A stretch of DNA of 64,000 bases from Schoenoplectus triqueter (GCA_964058805.1 CAXKVV010002169.1:1-64000); one strand, 5' to 3'. Counted from the first letter of the stretch, positions 1 through 10,859 are shown. Notes: generated by a model from the sequence alone, not told the origin. Translations and numbers: made by a program.

Positions 1-3000
1 CTTCCTCATCTGATTTCTAACTTTGCTCTCCTTTTTGTCATCAGCCTTGTTACTTTGCTCTCCTTTTTGTAAAGTTATCAGCAGTCCAAAATAGATCCAA
101 TTCTACATTCAGAACTTTTTAACTATTCCATATTATCCATACTTTACACTATTGATTTTATTTTTATTTTCATTTATCTTAATATTCATATTATTTTTCT
201 CCTTTTTTCATTTAAACAGATGATATGATGTTTTAAGGTACAATTTAAATACTAATTAAAGCAATACATCTCTTTATATCCTTTTTGATAAATTAATATA
301 TTTCATAGCTAATTATAATATTTATCATTAAATATATTTTAGCATTCTGAAAAAAATTTATGTTTAATTTTTTTACAAAAACAACAAAACCTTTCATTCC
401 AAATAAATTGAAGTAAACTAATGTTAAAAATTTTCCTAATAAAAAATATTTTAGAGAAAACTTTTTATTTTAAATATTTAATTATTTATATATGTTATAT
501 TATTCTGGGACAAAGTCCGATGAACAGCCTTGTTTCTTGCCTAGCTGCTCGCCTCAACATTTTCTTCTCGACGAAGCAAGCTTTTCATTTTTTCTTGATA
601 ACAATCATCTTTAATGGTCATGTGGCTAGACTAAGTTGTAGAATCAATATTTTCTAAGGACATGATTTAGATTAAAGAACAATTTCTATATTTATGATGC
701 CACAATATTGATTAAGAACAAGTTAATTTTGATGGTGTTGTATCGATGCATCTGGTTCCTGTGCTTGAGACCTCCCATAATTTGGTTGATCTTTCACTGT
801 GGTCACCCCCCCATTCTTTTTTAGCGTGTTTTCTTTGCTTGGCCCTGTTGGTATCGAACTGGTAATGTTCACAGATAATTTTGTTGTTTGATGCTATCGT
901 TGCTTGTGTTTGTCTATCAAATTGCATCTATCATTTATTTGGGATTTATGAACACTTAAATGCATAATTTGGGATGGTAGTTGATGTTGTTTCATTTTGA
1001 CATCTGAAATATTGTACCAGTATGCACAGTGCCAAATAGTTTAGATGCATCTGCGAACTAGTAATGAGACCATAGTTTAATTTTATTTTATATTTTCTTT
1101 AATTCAACAGCATTTTTTTCTGAATTATTTTTGATGCTCCGGAAACATACAAAAATAGGTGCGAAGTTGTGTATTTGTTAAGTTAAATAAAATAATAATT
1201 CATAATAGAACAAAATGATATTAAATAAGTATTAATATTAAATAAAATATCAACATATAATAAAAATATTATTAAATTAATAATAGATAATATAATAATC
1301 ATTATTATTAAATAAAATAATAATTAATAATAAATGATAATAGAGAATAATATTTTTTAATATTAAATAGAATAGCACAAAATAATAAACAATAATACTA
1401 ATAAATAAAATAATAATCGTTCATATCAAAAGAAAAAAAATCACTACTTTATTTATCTTCTCCATCATTATTTTTAAGTACTGAGCAGAAAGTAAAAAAA
1501 AAGCTCTATTTTTATATTTTCTGTGATGTCAACCTATTCTCAATAAAAATCACTATTTTTACCGTAATTCTTCCACTATTCAAACACAGCTCCAAGCTGT
1601 TCAACTAGAGATGGTAACGGGTCGGGTGGCGTGTAAAATGTCAATCTCATGGTCCGGTCTGTCCATCAAAATTACATACCCATCCTGTCCAGTTCATATC
1701 TCCGGGCCTGAAAATCTCAGCCCGTCCTGCCTGTGGGCAAGTTTTCTGGCCTGGCCTGGCCCATCCAGAACCATTCTTACTGTGCCGTTTTTTAAATTTG
1801 GCTGAGAAACGTATTTTTTTTGAGCATTTTAGATTATGAATTTGAAAAAAATTTAAATATGAAAGTTGTATTGTTATGAATCTATAGAATTTTAATTCAT
1901 ATTAATATAATTTTTTATTAAAAATTTATGATTAAAAAAGTATTCAGAGGTCTAAAATTTTTCAGCAGCAAACCTTCGTAATATGAATTTTTGAGATTTA
2001 TATGTTCTGTGTTTGAAAGAGATCAAAATATAAAAATGATAAATATAGTTATCATGATTTTAAAAAAAAAATTTGTGCTGATTTAATTTTTGAGTTAAAA
2101 GATATGACTAAAAAGGTACTGAGAGTCTATTGAATTATATTTTTCACATGTACAAATTTAAAAAATATTAGCGTTTCTATTTATATAATAAAAGTGGTTT
2201 GCTTATTTATTTTTTTGTTATGGAAAATATGGAAAATCTATAGTCACATGTGACTGGTGCAGGCTCGTGGGCAATCAAGAAAAATGGATGTTTAAATACT
2301 AATTTTTCATTGTTTTTTCACTTTTACTAAAATAATATGCTTCTAAGATCTGATACTAAAAATATTTCCATCTAAAGTCGATAAAGAAACTAGTATTTTT
2401 TTTAGAAAAAAAATAAGAGTAGTTATAAAATTTCATTTTGTGTCTATGAAACCTTAAACTCATAACCTCTTGAAGATTATTCTAATTATTCTATATATTA
2501 GAGAGAGAGTTATGCTATGGTTAGTCACGAATTATAAAATATTTTTGTACTACGTGTCGTATCTCCCATTTTTGAATTGAAAATACTGATCTGACCGTTA
2601 AAATTGTTCTCCATATTAAAATATATTTGGAGACCAAATTTTAAATTTTTTAGATTTTTTTTATTTTTTTGAGGATTAAAAAATTATTCTTATTAGAAAT
2701 CATAAACTCAATGTATTTTCATCCCCTAAAAAAATAGAAAAAAATTTCTAAAAAATATAAAATTTCATCTCAAAACATATTTCAATATGAAGAACAATTT
2801 TAACCCTTACAAGATCATACTTAAAGTACCCTCCCCCTGTGCCGAATTGTGTTTGGACCATACTGATTTTGTGTTATGTAGGAATTTGATCACCTTTTTT
2901 GTCATTTTTCTCTTTATGTCTTTTAAATACACCAGTACCATGTGCAGAATTGTATTTATACTCTGTACCATAAATTAAATATTTACCTACAACTACCTTC

Positions 3001-3050
3001 TTACCCTTTTTAATTTGCTCAAAATTTTGCCAATATTCAGTCATATTTTC
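1..3050. other. AT-rich flanking DNA, no gene recognised
   Basis: This stretch has very low GC content and many A/T runs, and its only open frames are short (60-80 codons) with no recognisable motif. A GC-richer island at about 1608-1800 contains gggtcgggtggcg and cccgtcctgcctgtggg. I could not assign it to a family. I see no LTR ends, tRNA or splice-supported gene here. It is either host intergenic DNA or a decayed transposon. Confidence 0.6.
1195..1425. repeat. low-complexity A/T repeat (AATAAT-rich)
   Basis: The sequence is almost only A and T, with repeated aataataa and attattaaa words. It is simple-sequence DNA without coding potential. Confidence 0.7.
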
Positions 3051-3438
3051 TCGTTCCCGAGCCTTCTTGGTGCTGGTTGATAAGCCTCATTTATATACTA
3101 TATTCAATTAGGATTTTATCTCAAAAACTATATATTTTATGTTAATTGTTAAGAATTTATTTAGTTTTTATGTCGAGTTCGAGATACTGCTGCATTTCTT
3201 ATTATTTTACAGGTCATTGAGTGTAAACAAAGATGTTAACATGAGAAATAATGTTTGGAACGAGATGGGTCGGATTTACATGAAGAAATCAAGTTAAAAG
3301 CATTCCCATACCAAAATTGCGGACCGCAATTATCAATTGCGGACCGCAAATGCTCTCTGGTTCATTTTGGGAAAAATGACAAAAATTGCGGACCGCAATT
3401 ATGGGAATTGCGGACCGCAAAAATTGGGCTGGAAACGC
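3051..3438. other. possible remnant of an older element at the insertion site of A
   Basis: The DNA just left of element A contains a word resembling plant LTR leaders (cgagatgggtcggattta near 3262) and four copies of a palindrome (next entry). It is cut off by the TG start of element A at 3439. That it is a fragment of another LTR retrotransposon is inference; the matching half would lie past the right end of the window. Confidence 0.3.
3317..3420. repeat. four copies of palindrome TTGCGGACCGCAA
   Basis: The 13-base odd-centred palindrome TTGCGGACCGCAA occurs exactly at 3317, 3337, 3386 and 3408, in two close pairs (starts 20 and 22 bp apart). The last copy ends 18 bp before element A begins. 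Function is unknown; the perfect arms suggest a protein-binding or hairpin array. Confidence 0.75.
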
Positions 3439-3632
3439 TGTTTACCCTTGAAAAATTTCAAGGATGAGTAGATGAATAAATGAAATAAACTGATGATTAA
3501 TAATGAATTATAAGAAAGGGGGAGAAGAGAGAGAGCAGTGGAAAGGTGGCCCACTGATCAGGAGAGGTCGCTGCATAACCCCGGAACAAATCCATTAGTC
3601 CCACAATGGAATGCTGAGCGCAAAGTGAAGAG

Positions 3633-3640
3633 TATAAATA
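3633..3640 (+). promoter_or_regulatory. candidate TATA box 1 (TATAAATA)
   Basis: TATAAATACCCC lies in the first duplicated module, about 30 bp ahead of a pyrimidine-rich start-like region. It is conserved in element B as TATTTATA on the plus strand (55784-55791). Whether it is used, instead of the TATA at 6482, is not known. Confidence 0.45.
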
Positions 3641-3878
3641 CCCCGCTATTCTCTATCCACTCAGCATGTGTGACAGCCAAGAAGATCGAGGGAGAGAGGA
3701 GACCTCTTGGGTGTCACCATGTGATTATATCTTTTCTGACAAGTGGGACCCACACGGCAGTCCCTTATGAGCAGCTCCAATAACATGGACCTAGCCTATT
3801 TTGCTAAGAAATCTAACCAACCCGGAACAGAGGTTAAGCATTAATCCCACAATAAAATAATAGGGTGAATGACGAGGA

Positions 3879-3886
3879 TATAAATA
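3879..3886 (+). promoter_or_regulatory. candidate TATA box 2 (TATAAATA)
   Basis: This is the second copy of TATAAATACCCC, 246 bp after the first, in the second module. It is conserved in element B (55539-55546, reverse strand). Confidence 0.45.
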
Positions 3887-4889
3887 CCCCACCACCTCCT
3901 ACTCATTCGAGGTGGCTGACCCTCGGGAGATTTAGGAGAGAGAAAATCTCCTGATGGGTCAGCCATTTGATTACATTTTCTCTGACAAGTGGGACCCACC
4001 TGGCAGTCCCTTGAAGATGAATCTAACAACATAGCCTATCTGATGAGTCACCATGTGACCATTTTCACTGACAGGTGGACCCCACACCTCAGTGACCTAT
4101 TGAAGGGGTCAGAATTGAACCCTAGAAATCTGCCTTTGGAGCTAACCCTAGAAAGGAGCTGAAGTAGTGAAATCCCTACGCTACATGAAATGATGTCAAT
4201 GCCAAGCTAGCATTTTGATGCAACTAGTTATAAGAAATTCCAAATGTGATTTTGCTTTCAAGGCTGACTTGGTGCCAAAGCTGCGAGCAACCACCTAACC
4301 ATGCTTTGATTTGTGTCAATTACTGATAAGTAGTCAGTTCTTTGATCAAGTCACCCTCATGTTAAGGGATTGAAAGCCAATTTCACAAGACTGATCAGGT
4401 GCCAAAGCTGGGAGCAACCACCTGATCAAGTCTAGATTTGTATTAATTGCTGATAAGTAGTCAGCATTTGATCAAATCAAGCCCTAATGAATATCAATAT
4501 AAGTCTAATTGGTATTTAGTTAGGGTGGTTTCTGCAAGAGGGAGATAATTGGCAGAGACACAGAGCTACAACTGAGATCAGGGATTAATTCATAAGAGAA
4601 TAATAGGGTTTTATGGATAAAAGAATTTTTAATCCAGAGAAGCAAGGGAAAAAATGGAATTAAAAATTACAGGGATGATCATCATGAATTTAGGGATTTT
4701 TGGTGAAATTTTCATGATTTTTGGATAAGTGGAGCTATTAAAATAAATTCAGGGAAGATAAAGGCAGAATAAATGGATTAATCAAAGGCTGAGATTCAAT
4801 CAAGGGTTCATCTGGGTGCAATCTGGGGACAGAGACTCATCTGGGTGCAAACTGGGGATCCTAAGCACACCTATACCGAATCAGAGAAG

Positions 4890-5330
4890 AGAGAGGGTGT
4901 GACACGTGTCAGCATTTCATTGGGCCATCTCATGCCACGTGTCAGCACCCCATTGGTCCACCTCAGCCATGTGGGTCCCACACCCCTACAGACCTGACAA
5001 GTGGGCCCCACCTATGCCACATGGCAGTCAGCCATTGGTCCACATCAGCAGCCACCTCATTCAACAGCTGGACAAATGGCAGCATGCTATAAGGCCACCT
5101 CAACAGCCCATTGCCATGTGGCCTTCCCTTATTGGTCCACCTCACCACTGTGAATCCCACTATGCTATAAGGCGACTGACAAGTGGGCCCCACTGGATGC
5201 CACATGGCATGCACTCACTGGTGCCATGTCACCATACAGTGTGTATAAAGAGTGACAGATGGCTCTTTGTGGTTGGTACAGGGCAACACAAAGTGCCACA
5301 TGGCACTATCTCACAGGGCCACATCATACA
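4890..5330. repeat. block of short motifs: CACGTG, GCCACATGGCA, GTGGGCCCCAC, CATTGGTCCACCTCA
   Basis: Short near-palindromic words recur every 20-60 bp: gacacgtgtcagca and gccacgtgtcagca, tgccacatggca, acaagtgggccccac, and cattggtccacctca. CACGTG is the plant G-box core. The equivalent block in element B (32330-32720 and 54146-54536) is also full of gccatgtggcac and gccacgtggcac. It looks like an enhancer-type array. Long open frames here are by-products of the repeats. Confidence 0.55.
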
Positions 5331-5589
5331 CAAATTATTAACACTAAGGGTTTGTTTAATAAGCAATCAACCAATCAGGCAGAGCCACCTCAGCCTATTA
5401 ACCCTAATCATTATACTAATCAACTGCTAATTAGATCTATAGGCGTATACTCACAAACCTTACAGGTGGGGTCCAGGATACAGAGATAAGAGTATAGGCT
5501 CATGGTTGAAGTGGTATGCCAAGTCTATCCTACCGGTTTGTCCTGCTCAAAGCGATCAAATTTAAAAAAGAGATGAAAACAAGATGAAC

Positions 5590-5746
5590 CTGGTGCATGC
5601 TCTCCCAGTCGCTGATCTACTCCCCTCTGACGCTTTGGTGCACGTGCGCCTGAGCCGTCCAGCCTAGCCGAACACTCTCCCCGCTCTCCCTTCTTCTCCT
5701 TCTCCTCTCGCGCGCGAGTTTGTCCCTTCCCATGGCGTCTCACCAT
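5590..5746 (-). CDS. LTR-encoded antisense first exon, 5' LTR copy in A (basic N-terminus MVRRHGK...)
   Basis: The frame starts at an ATG at 5746 and runs 157 nt to a donor-like CAG|GTTCATC, leaving one base of a split codon (phase 1). The peptide is rich in Arg/Lys/Glu and includes APKRQRG, a possible nuclear localisation signal. In the 3' LTR the identical exon (57054-56898) is positioned to splice into the antisense PMD gene. Here in the 5' LTR, transcription would instead leave the element into the left flank, so this copy could only form read-out transcripts. The exon assignment is inference from phase and conservation with element B. Confidence 0.45.
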
Positions 5747-6237
5747 TGTGAGAGCTTCAAAGACAGTTGATGCACTTTAATGAATTAATCAGAGAAGCTA
5801 GAGCAGGGGGGTAACAATAAAAGGGAGTTAAACAACAAGTATACCTCAATTCGAATTGGAACAGTAGAAGTACACTCCTGTTGAATACAATTGAGTACTC
5901 CAGGCACTAAATTGAGCACAGAGACAGCTTGATTATGCTTAGGCGATGTCAATTGGCAAGCAATTACAAAGAAATTGAGCAAGAAGAAAGCCTGGAGATT
6001 GAGAATTGTCGAGAGCAGTCACAAAGAGGCAAGCTTGATAGGCGCTTCAAAGGCCAAATTGAACGATCAGAGAGCTTATTCAGATCAAGGCGACGCTAGT
6101 TAGCATGAAAAGAGTGAGTGATTGAGTGGAAGAAGTGAATTGTGCCAAGAGAAGAGGTGAGGCAGAAACCGGATTTTGAAATAAATGAAATTCAGTGAAA
6201 TTGAAAGAGAGAGAATGCTAACCATGGTGCAGAGGCA

Positions 6238-6489
6238 TTTAAATACGGATTATTGATAAGAGGGCTTGCTTATCAATCAAAGTAGCTGTTGAATTGGAGT
6301 CAAAGAGTCACGGCACAGTCAAAGGGAATAACAGAAACGGTTATACAGCTGCAGCAACAAACACAAATCAATCTCAGCCATTGATTGAAGGAGATTAAAG
6401 GGTATGGATGTATCCAAGGTGGCAATCCGGGTGAAAGGCACTCAACCAATCGCAATTGGGTTCAATTGGCCGGTTCTAGCCTATATAAA
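6238..6489. promoter_or_regulatory. divergent (bidirectional) promoter of the LTR
   Basis: A minus-strand TATTTAAA (6245-6238) and a plus-strand TATATAAA (6482-6489) face away from each other, 236 bp apart. In element B the same pair is 243 bp apart. Between them lie blocks conserved in A and B, including CGGCACAGTCAAA, AACAGAAACGGTTATAC and GCTGCAGCAACAAACACA. The plus-strand box would start the genomic RNA near 6515. The minus-strand box would start the antisense transcript carrying the exon at 5746-5590. Use of either box is unproven. Confidence 0.55.
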
Positions 6490-6843
6490 TTGAGAATCAG
6501 CAACAGTAGGGGGAGGCCATTAGAAGAGCAATCAAGAGCATACATACACCTATATACACCCAATAGTGATCACAGAGGAAAGAGAGAGCCTTTATTAAGA
6601 GCTAATAAGAAGAATTCGAGTAATTGAGATTTCTGTCAAAGCTTGAGGTAATCAATCGTATGAATTGATTTAATTAGCATATATTTTTGTTATCTCCTCT
6701 GGAATCTTTGCTATTTGATACATTTTATGAGAATTCCTTGATCAATTTTACTATTGGGGTCTATTTTCTTGAAATCTCCTTTATTTCTTTTCTGATTTGG
6801 CCATTTCTTGTTATTAGAATTAATTGTTGAATAATATCATAAT

Positions 6844-6899
6844 ATCCAGTGAGCCACTGGCCCAATTACAAAGTAATTGGTGAGCCTTTAGGCCTGGAT
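6844..6899 (+). repeat. conserved multi-stem hairpin, copy 1
   Basis: The outer stem is ATCCAG/CTGGAT. Inside are CCAGTG-agc-CACTGG, AATTAC-aaa-GTAATT and GCC-ttta-GGC. The central stem is AATCAC-aaa-GTGATT in element B, so a T-A pair has become C-G, a compensatory change that supports RNA or cruciform structure. Element C inserted in the 3' arm of this stem in the A 3' LTR. Confidence 0.6.
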
Positions 6900-7135
6900 T
6901 GATCACAAATACTAAGAATTCATGATTATATGGTTTCCATGGTAAATTTTCATTTCTTGATTAACTTCTTTGTATTCATTCGCATAATGACTCAAGGTAT
7001 GAACTTGCTATCTCTTAATCACTTTAATTGTATGATTCATTCAGCTAAGAACATAGGCTTTGCAATTTTGTATTGGAATTGTTTAATCTGATAATGGAAC
7101 AGTATACTGCTAAATCGATTAACACTATTGCAATC

Positions 7136-7184
7136 TCAGTGAGCCACTGGCCCTAGCTGAAGCTGGGTGTGCCTTTAGGCCTGA
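7136..7184 (+). repeat. conserved multi-stem hairpin, copy 2
   Basis: This is a second copy of the same module about 290 bp downstream: CAGTGAGCCACTGGCCC, a short AGCT-containing centre, then GGGTGTGCCTTTAGGCCTGA. Element B also has two copies, at 30602-30650 and 30913-30970. Confidence 0.55.
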
Positions 7185-7238
7185 GGGGTGTTAATTGAAT
7201 AAGAATGGTTAGTGAGTGCTTCAAGTTGGCAAGAAATT

Positions 7239-7640
7239 GAAAATGGTACCGATCAGTACCATTCTTGAATCACAGGTGCTCCAACACGATTGCCGATGAA
7301 TGATATCCTTTATAACCATCTAAGATCAACTTAATATATTCAGACGACACTCATTGATCTTGTAATTATGAGAGAAGTTAGTTAATTCTGTTGAATCTGG
7401 CAAAAAGGCAATTCGGTACCAATCGGTACTGTGTACTGATAAATGGTGAGTTGGTCTTGCACCATTATTAGCTTAAGAATGTTCAGTTAATCGCTTTAAA
7501 TCATAGTAACATGTCAAGGCGATGCTTATCGAACCTATAATTGCCAAGAATTCCGATTAATCTGATCTAATTTGGTAAGAATTCAATTCGGTACCGATGT
7601 CAAGTGATGCAACTCAATTCGGTACCATAGTACAGCCTCT
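7239..7640. repeat. diverged direct repeats carrying GGTACCRATCRGTAC
   Basis: GGTACC words sit at 7245, 7415, 7590 and 7621, the first three about 170-175 bp apart. Each is preceded by a tggcaagaa-like stretch, and several are followed by an inverted GTACC. This suggests old tandem duplication within the LTR. Confidence 0.45.
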
Positions 7641-7864
7641 ACTGCCGTATAGATTCTTGATCAGATGTTTCAGATGAATTCTACACGTTGAGACGATGTC
7701 AATACACCAATCTGATCGGAGAGAGGGAGCTCCGGCGGCCGGGAACGCCACCTAGCACGGATCTTGATACATCGGAGAATCAGAGACTGAAGGGATCCTG
7801 TCTGCACGATTCTTGAAGCGTCCACCGATCTTGAAGAATATCTAACGAACAAGATCTGGCGGGA

Positions 7865-8100
7865 GTTCGGAAATTTAAACGAGGAAAGATCTGGGCCTTA
7901 TACATATTAAACACGCATCTTAATTAAATCAAGCGGCCCAGATATGTTTAAACGTTTGAATAATAACTCTGCACTAATCTGGGCCGTAGATCCATTAAAC
8001 ACGTATCTCAAACTAATCTGGCGGCCCAAATGAAGAAGAGAGTTAGAAAGATGCGCACTAATCTCAATATATATCTGACGGCCCAGATTAGGCCCAGTAA
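7865..8100. repeat. cluster of TGGGCC/GGCCCA motifs
   Basis: ATCTGGGCC or GGCCCAGAT occurs five or six times in alternating orientation within 235 bp, separated by aaacacg and taatct words. TGGGCC is a known element of plant promoters (site II/TCP type). Both LTRs of element B have the same cluster (29875-30080 and 51690-51895). Confidence 0.5.
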
Positions 8101-9313
8101 TTAAATAATAACAGAATAGTGATAATATGGAGTAAATAAATAATTTGAAAATGTTCCTGAACTCCAAATTGACTCAAATTTATTTCTAAAATTTCCTTAT
8201 TTTTCATACTATTTTTCTATACAATAATATTCCAGTTTTAAAAATATAATCATGATAAAACAATTTAAAAGCAAAATACATTACATATATTGGTACATTT
8301 GACCTAGCTTTGACTTGTCATTTTAAATACTATAAAAATTCCAAAAATACAAATAAAAATCATAAATAATAACTAGATATATTTTAGTGATTTTTCAAGT
8401 GATTTTCCATGAAATAATAATAGTGATAGTAATATACCATAATAAATGATGAGATTAGCTATATTCTTTGATAAATAAATAAAAAAAATATAATAATAAT
8501 AATAATAATAATAGATATTATATTGATATTTTCTGTAAAAAGAATAATAAAAATAAATAGCACAAAATATACAAAAAGATATACTACTATGGTAATAAAT
8601 AGTAAAATACATTTTCTTTTATAATAAAGAATGATAATATAGTTTTATAATATGAATTGTATTTCTTTTGTTATTTCTATACAATAAAAATACTTTTGAT
8701 GAATAAAATGTAATAAAAATAATAGTTGTAATAAAAACATAATGAATTTCATCTCTTATAACTATTTTCAACTAATAATAAAAATCTTATACTTTTCTAT
8801 AGATAATAAATAGAAATAATAAAATAGATATAATGAATAGTATAATAAAAAGGTTAGAATATTAGTAATGATTTCTTTTAGCTATTATAGATATTAAAAT
8901 AAAATAAAATAAAATAAAAAATAATAATAATAAAAAATATAATAATAGTAAAATAGTATAGCTAACCATCTTTTGATTTTGTAAATAATTCTTACATAAT
9001 GAATAGTATTACAATATAATAGAATATAATAACAAAATTCTATTACTTTAGCTATTATAAGCATTTTGAAAATATAAATAAAAAAAAAACATAGCTATCT
9101 TACTTTCTATTATTTTTGTAAGTGATTTTCTACAAAATAAATAGGGTTTAGAAATAATAAAAATAAAAATTCTATTATTTTAGCCATTATAAAAATCCCA
9201 AAAATATTAATAGCTACCCCTTTTCCTATTATTTTTGTAAATAATTTTCTACATAGATAAATAGAGTTTAAGAAATAAAAATAATAATAATAAAAATAAT
9301 AATAGTAATAAGA

Positions 9314-9361
<48 letters not shown>

Positions 9362-9420
9362 GCATCTTCATAATAAAAATAATAATGAAAAATATTATAT
9401 AATAGACTTTGTGCATTTTA
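8100..9420. repeat. A/T simple-sequence tract with (AAT)n microsatellite
   Basis: About 1.3 kb of nearly pure A/T made of aataata and ttattat words, with an uninterrupted (aat)n run around 9318-9358. The equivalent tract in element B carries (tta)n at about 28665-28710. I see no gene in it. Confidence 0.8.
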
Positions 9421-9504
9421 GAAATGAATAAATATGCTCACATAAGGAGTGTAGAGCCACGTAAGAATATTTGCACACATGATATGACATTTAGAATGAT
9501 TAGT

Positions 9505-10050
9505 CAAGACGAGAACACCTTGACGGAGGATAACTAAGGTTGCAATGACAACATGAAAAAATGCGTTGAGACAGGAACATCTTGACATAGGATGATTAAG
9601 GCTTCAATAGCAATATAAAGAAGGTACGTTGAGACAAGAATATCTTGACGTGAGATGGTTAAGGCTTTAATAGCAATACGAGAAAATATGTCAAGACAGG
9701 AACATCTTGACACTTGATGAAGAATAACAAGATACGTCGAGACAGGAACATCTTGACGCGAGATGAATAAGGCTTTGATAGCAACATGAGTGAATATGTC
9801 GAGACAAGAACATCTTGACGCTTGATGAAGAATAACCAGAGCTACGATACTAACATGGAGATATATGTCAACTCTGAAGAAGAAGAACATTACGATGTCC
9901 TAGATAGGTGACATCTTAATGACTCGCTGCCATGAGCAAGTAACTCATGATTGAATACGCTCACATAAGGGGTGTAGGGCAACATAGTAATTTTGCATAA
10001 GGGATGCAACACGAAGAATGATTAGTCGAGACAAGAACATCTCGACGCTC
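9505..10050. repeat. array of near-palindrome GACAAGAACATCTTGAC, about 62-bp period
   Basis: Seven units begin near 9505, 9567, 9629, 9692, 9738, 9799 and 10027. The core CAAGAACATCTTG is nearly self-complementary, and the spacer contains aggctttaatagcaa. The array is also present in both LTRs of element B (about 28030-28535 and 49845-50350). The long open frame on the minus strand here with repeated VSTYL words is a consequence of the repeat. Confidence 0.7.
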
Positions 10051-10254
10051 GCTGAAGAATGACCAAAGCTACGACATCAGCATGGAGAGATATGTCGACT
10101 TTGAAGAAGAAGAACATTATGATGTCCGAGCGAAGTGACATCTTAATGACTCGGTGTCATGAACAAGTAATTCATGACCATTTGAGCTAGCAAGACTGAA
10201 CTCGTCCGTCGATGAGTTTGTCTCCTGGCTCACTTCCCGAGACTGTGAGATTGA

Positions 10255-10795
10255 ATCGGTCTATTGGTAGATTCATCCACAAAACAGTGAATGTGAACCA
10301 TTCTGTAGGTAGGTTCCTTCACTAACACATGCCTCAATGTTGAACTGGCCCAGCGCTTCAGGTTTAATATTGTGTGCAATTGTGTTTCCTAGGTTTATGA
10401 ATCGGCTTAGTGCTTCGAATTCATGATCTAGAAGATCGGTGAGAAGAAACACGTGGGCCATATCCACCCTTCTCCTGATTCACCAACCTCAAGATCAACC
10501 GGCTCAGCGCTTCGAGTTGTATTTTGTGAGATTGGTTGTTGACTAGTTAAGATTGAACCGATCTGTTTGTAGGTTTATCTTCTAGATCAACGGAGGTCGA
10601 GTCGGTCTGTATGTAGACTCACCTCAAGCCCCCTATGAAGAGATTAACCTGGTCTGTAGGTAAGGTTACATCTCGAGGTGGCATGGACTGAACCGACCTG
10701 TTTGTAGGTTCGTCCTCCATAGGACAAAACCGATCTGTTTGTAGGTTTGTCTTCCATAGATTGAACCAATCTGTTTGTAGGTTCATCTTCCGTAG
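10255..10795. repeat. array of CTGTTTGTAGGTT motifs
   Basis: About eight copies of ctgtttgtaggtt and close variants, commonly as gaaccgatctgtttgtaggtt followed by cgtcttcc, are spaced about 35 bp apart near the end and further apart before. The same array in reverse is at about 27305-27560 and 49120-49375 in element B. Confidence 0.65.
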
Positions 10796-10859
10796 ACCCC
10801 TTTTTATAAACCTAGACGACCACTTGACCATCTTTTAACTATACTATTTGCTTCTCTCT

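Larger units (their letters stand above)
3545..4095 (+). repeat. diverged tandem modules in left part of LTR: TATA box, hairpin, GTGGGACCCAC box
   Basis: Two successive modules (about 3580-3830 and 3830-4040) share the order ccggaaca...cccacaat, TATAAATACCCC, an inverted repeat, then CTGACAAGTGGGACCCAC and GGCAGTCCCTT. A third partial copy follows to about 4095. Hairpin 1 (3670-3717) pairs gtgacagccaaga with tcttgggtgtcac, one mismatch in A and perfect in B. Hairpin 2 (3914-3964) pairs ggctgaccc with gggtcagcc. The same arrangement is present in the LTRs of element B, so it is conserved in the family. Confidence 0.7.

Noticed and set aside
421..2978. short frames in the left flank as host genes
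   Set aside because: All are under 85 codons, AT-biased and without domains or consistent splice signals.
4040..4062. hammerhead-like CTGATGAG followed by a GTCAC-GTGAC stem
   Set aside because: The GAAA strand needed after stem II is absent in both A and B (CATTTTC follows), so no ribozyme is supported.
4906..5430. 174-codon frame in the LTR
   Set aside because: It runs through the G-box motif block, has no counterpart of similar length in element B, and its composition follows the DNA motifs.
9534..9890. 118-codon minus-strand frame with repeated VSTYL words (and its 120-codon counterparts in B)
   Set aside because: The peptide repeat is just the translation of the short DNA repeat array; frame and length are not conserved between A and B.
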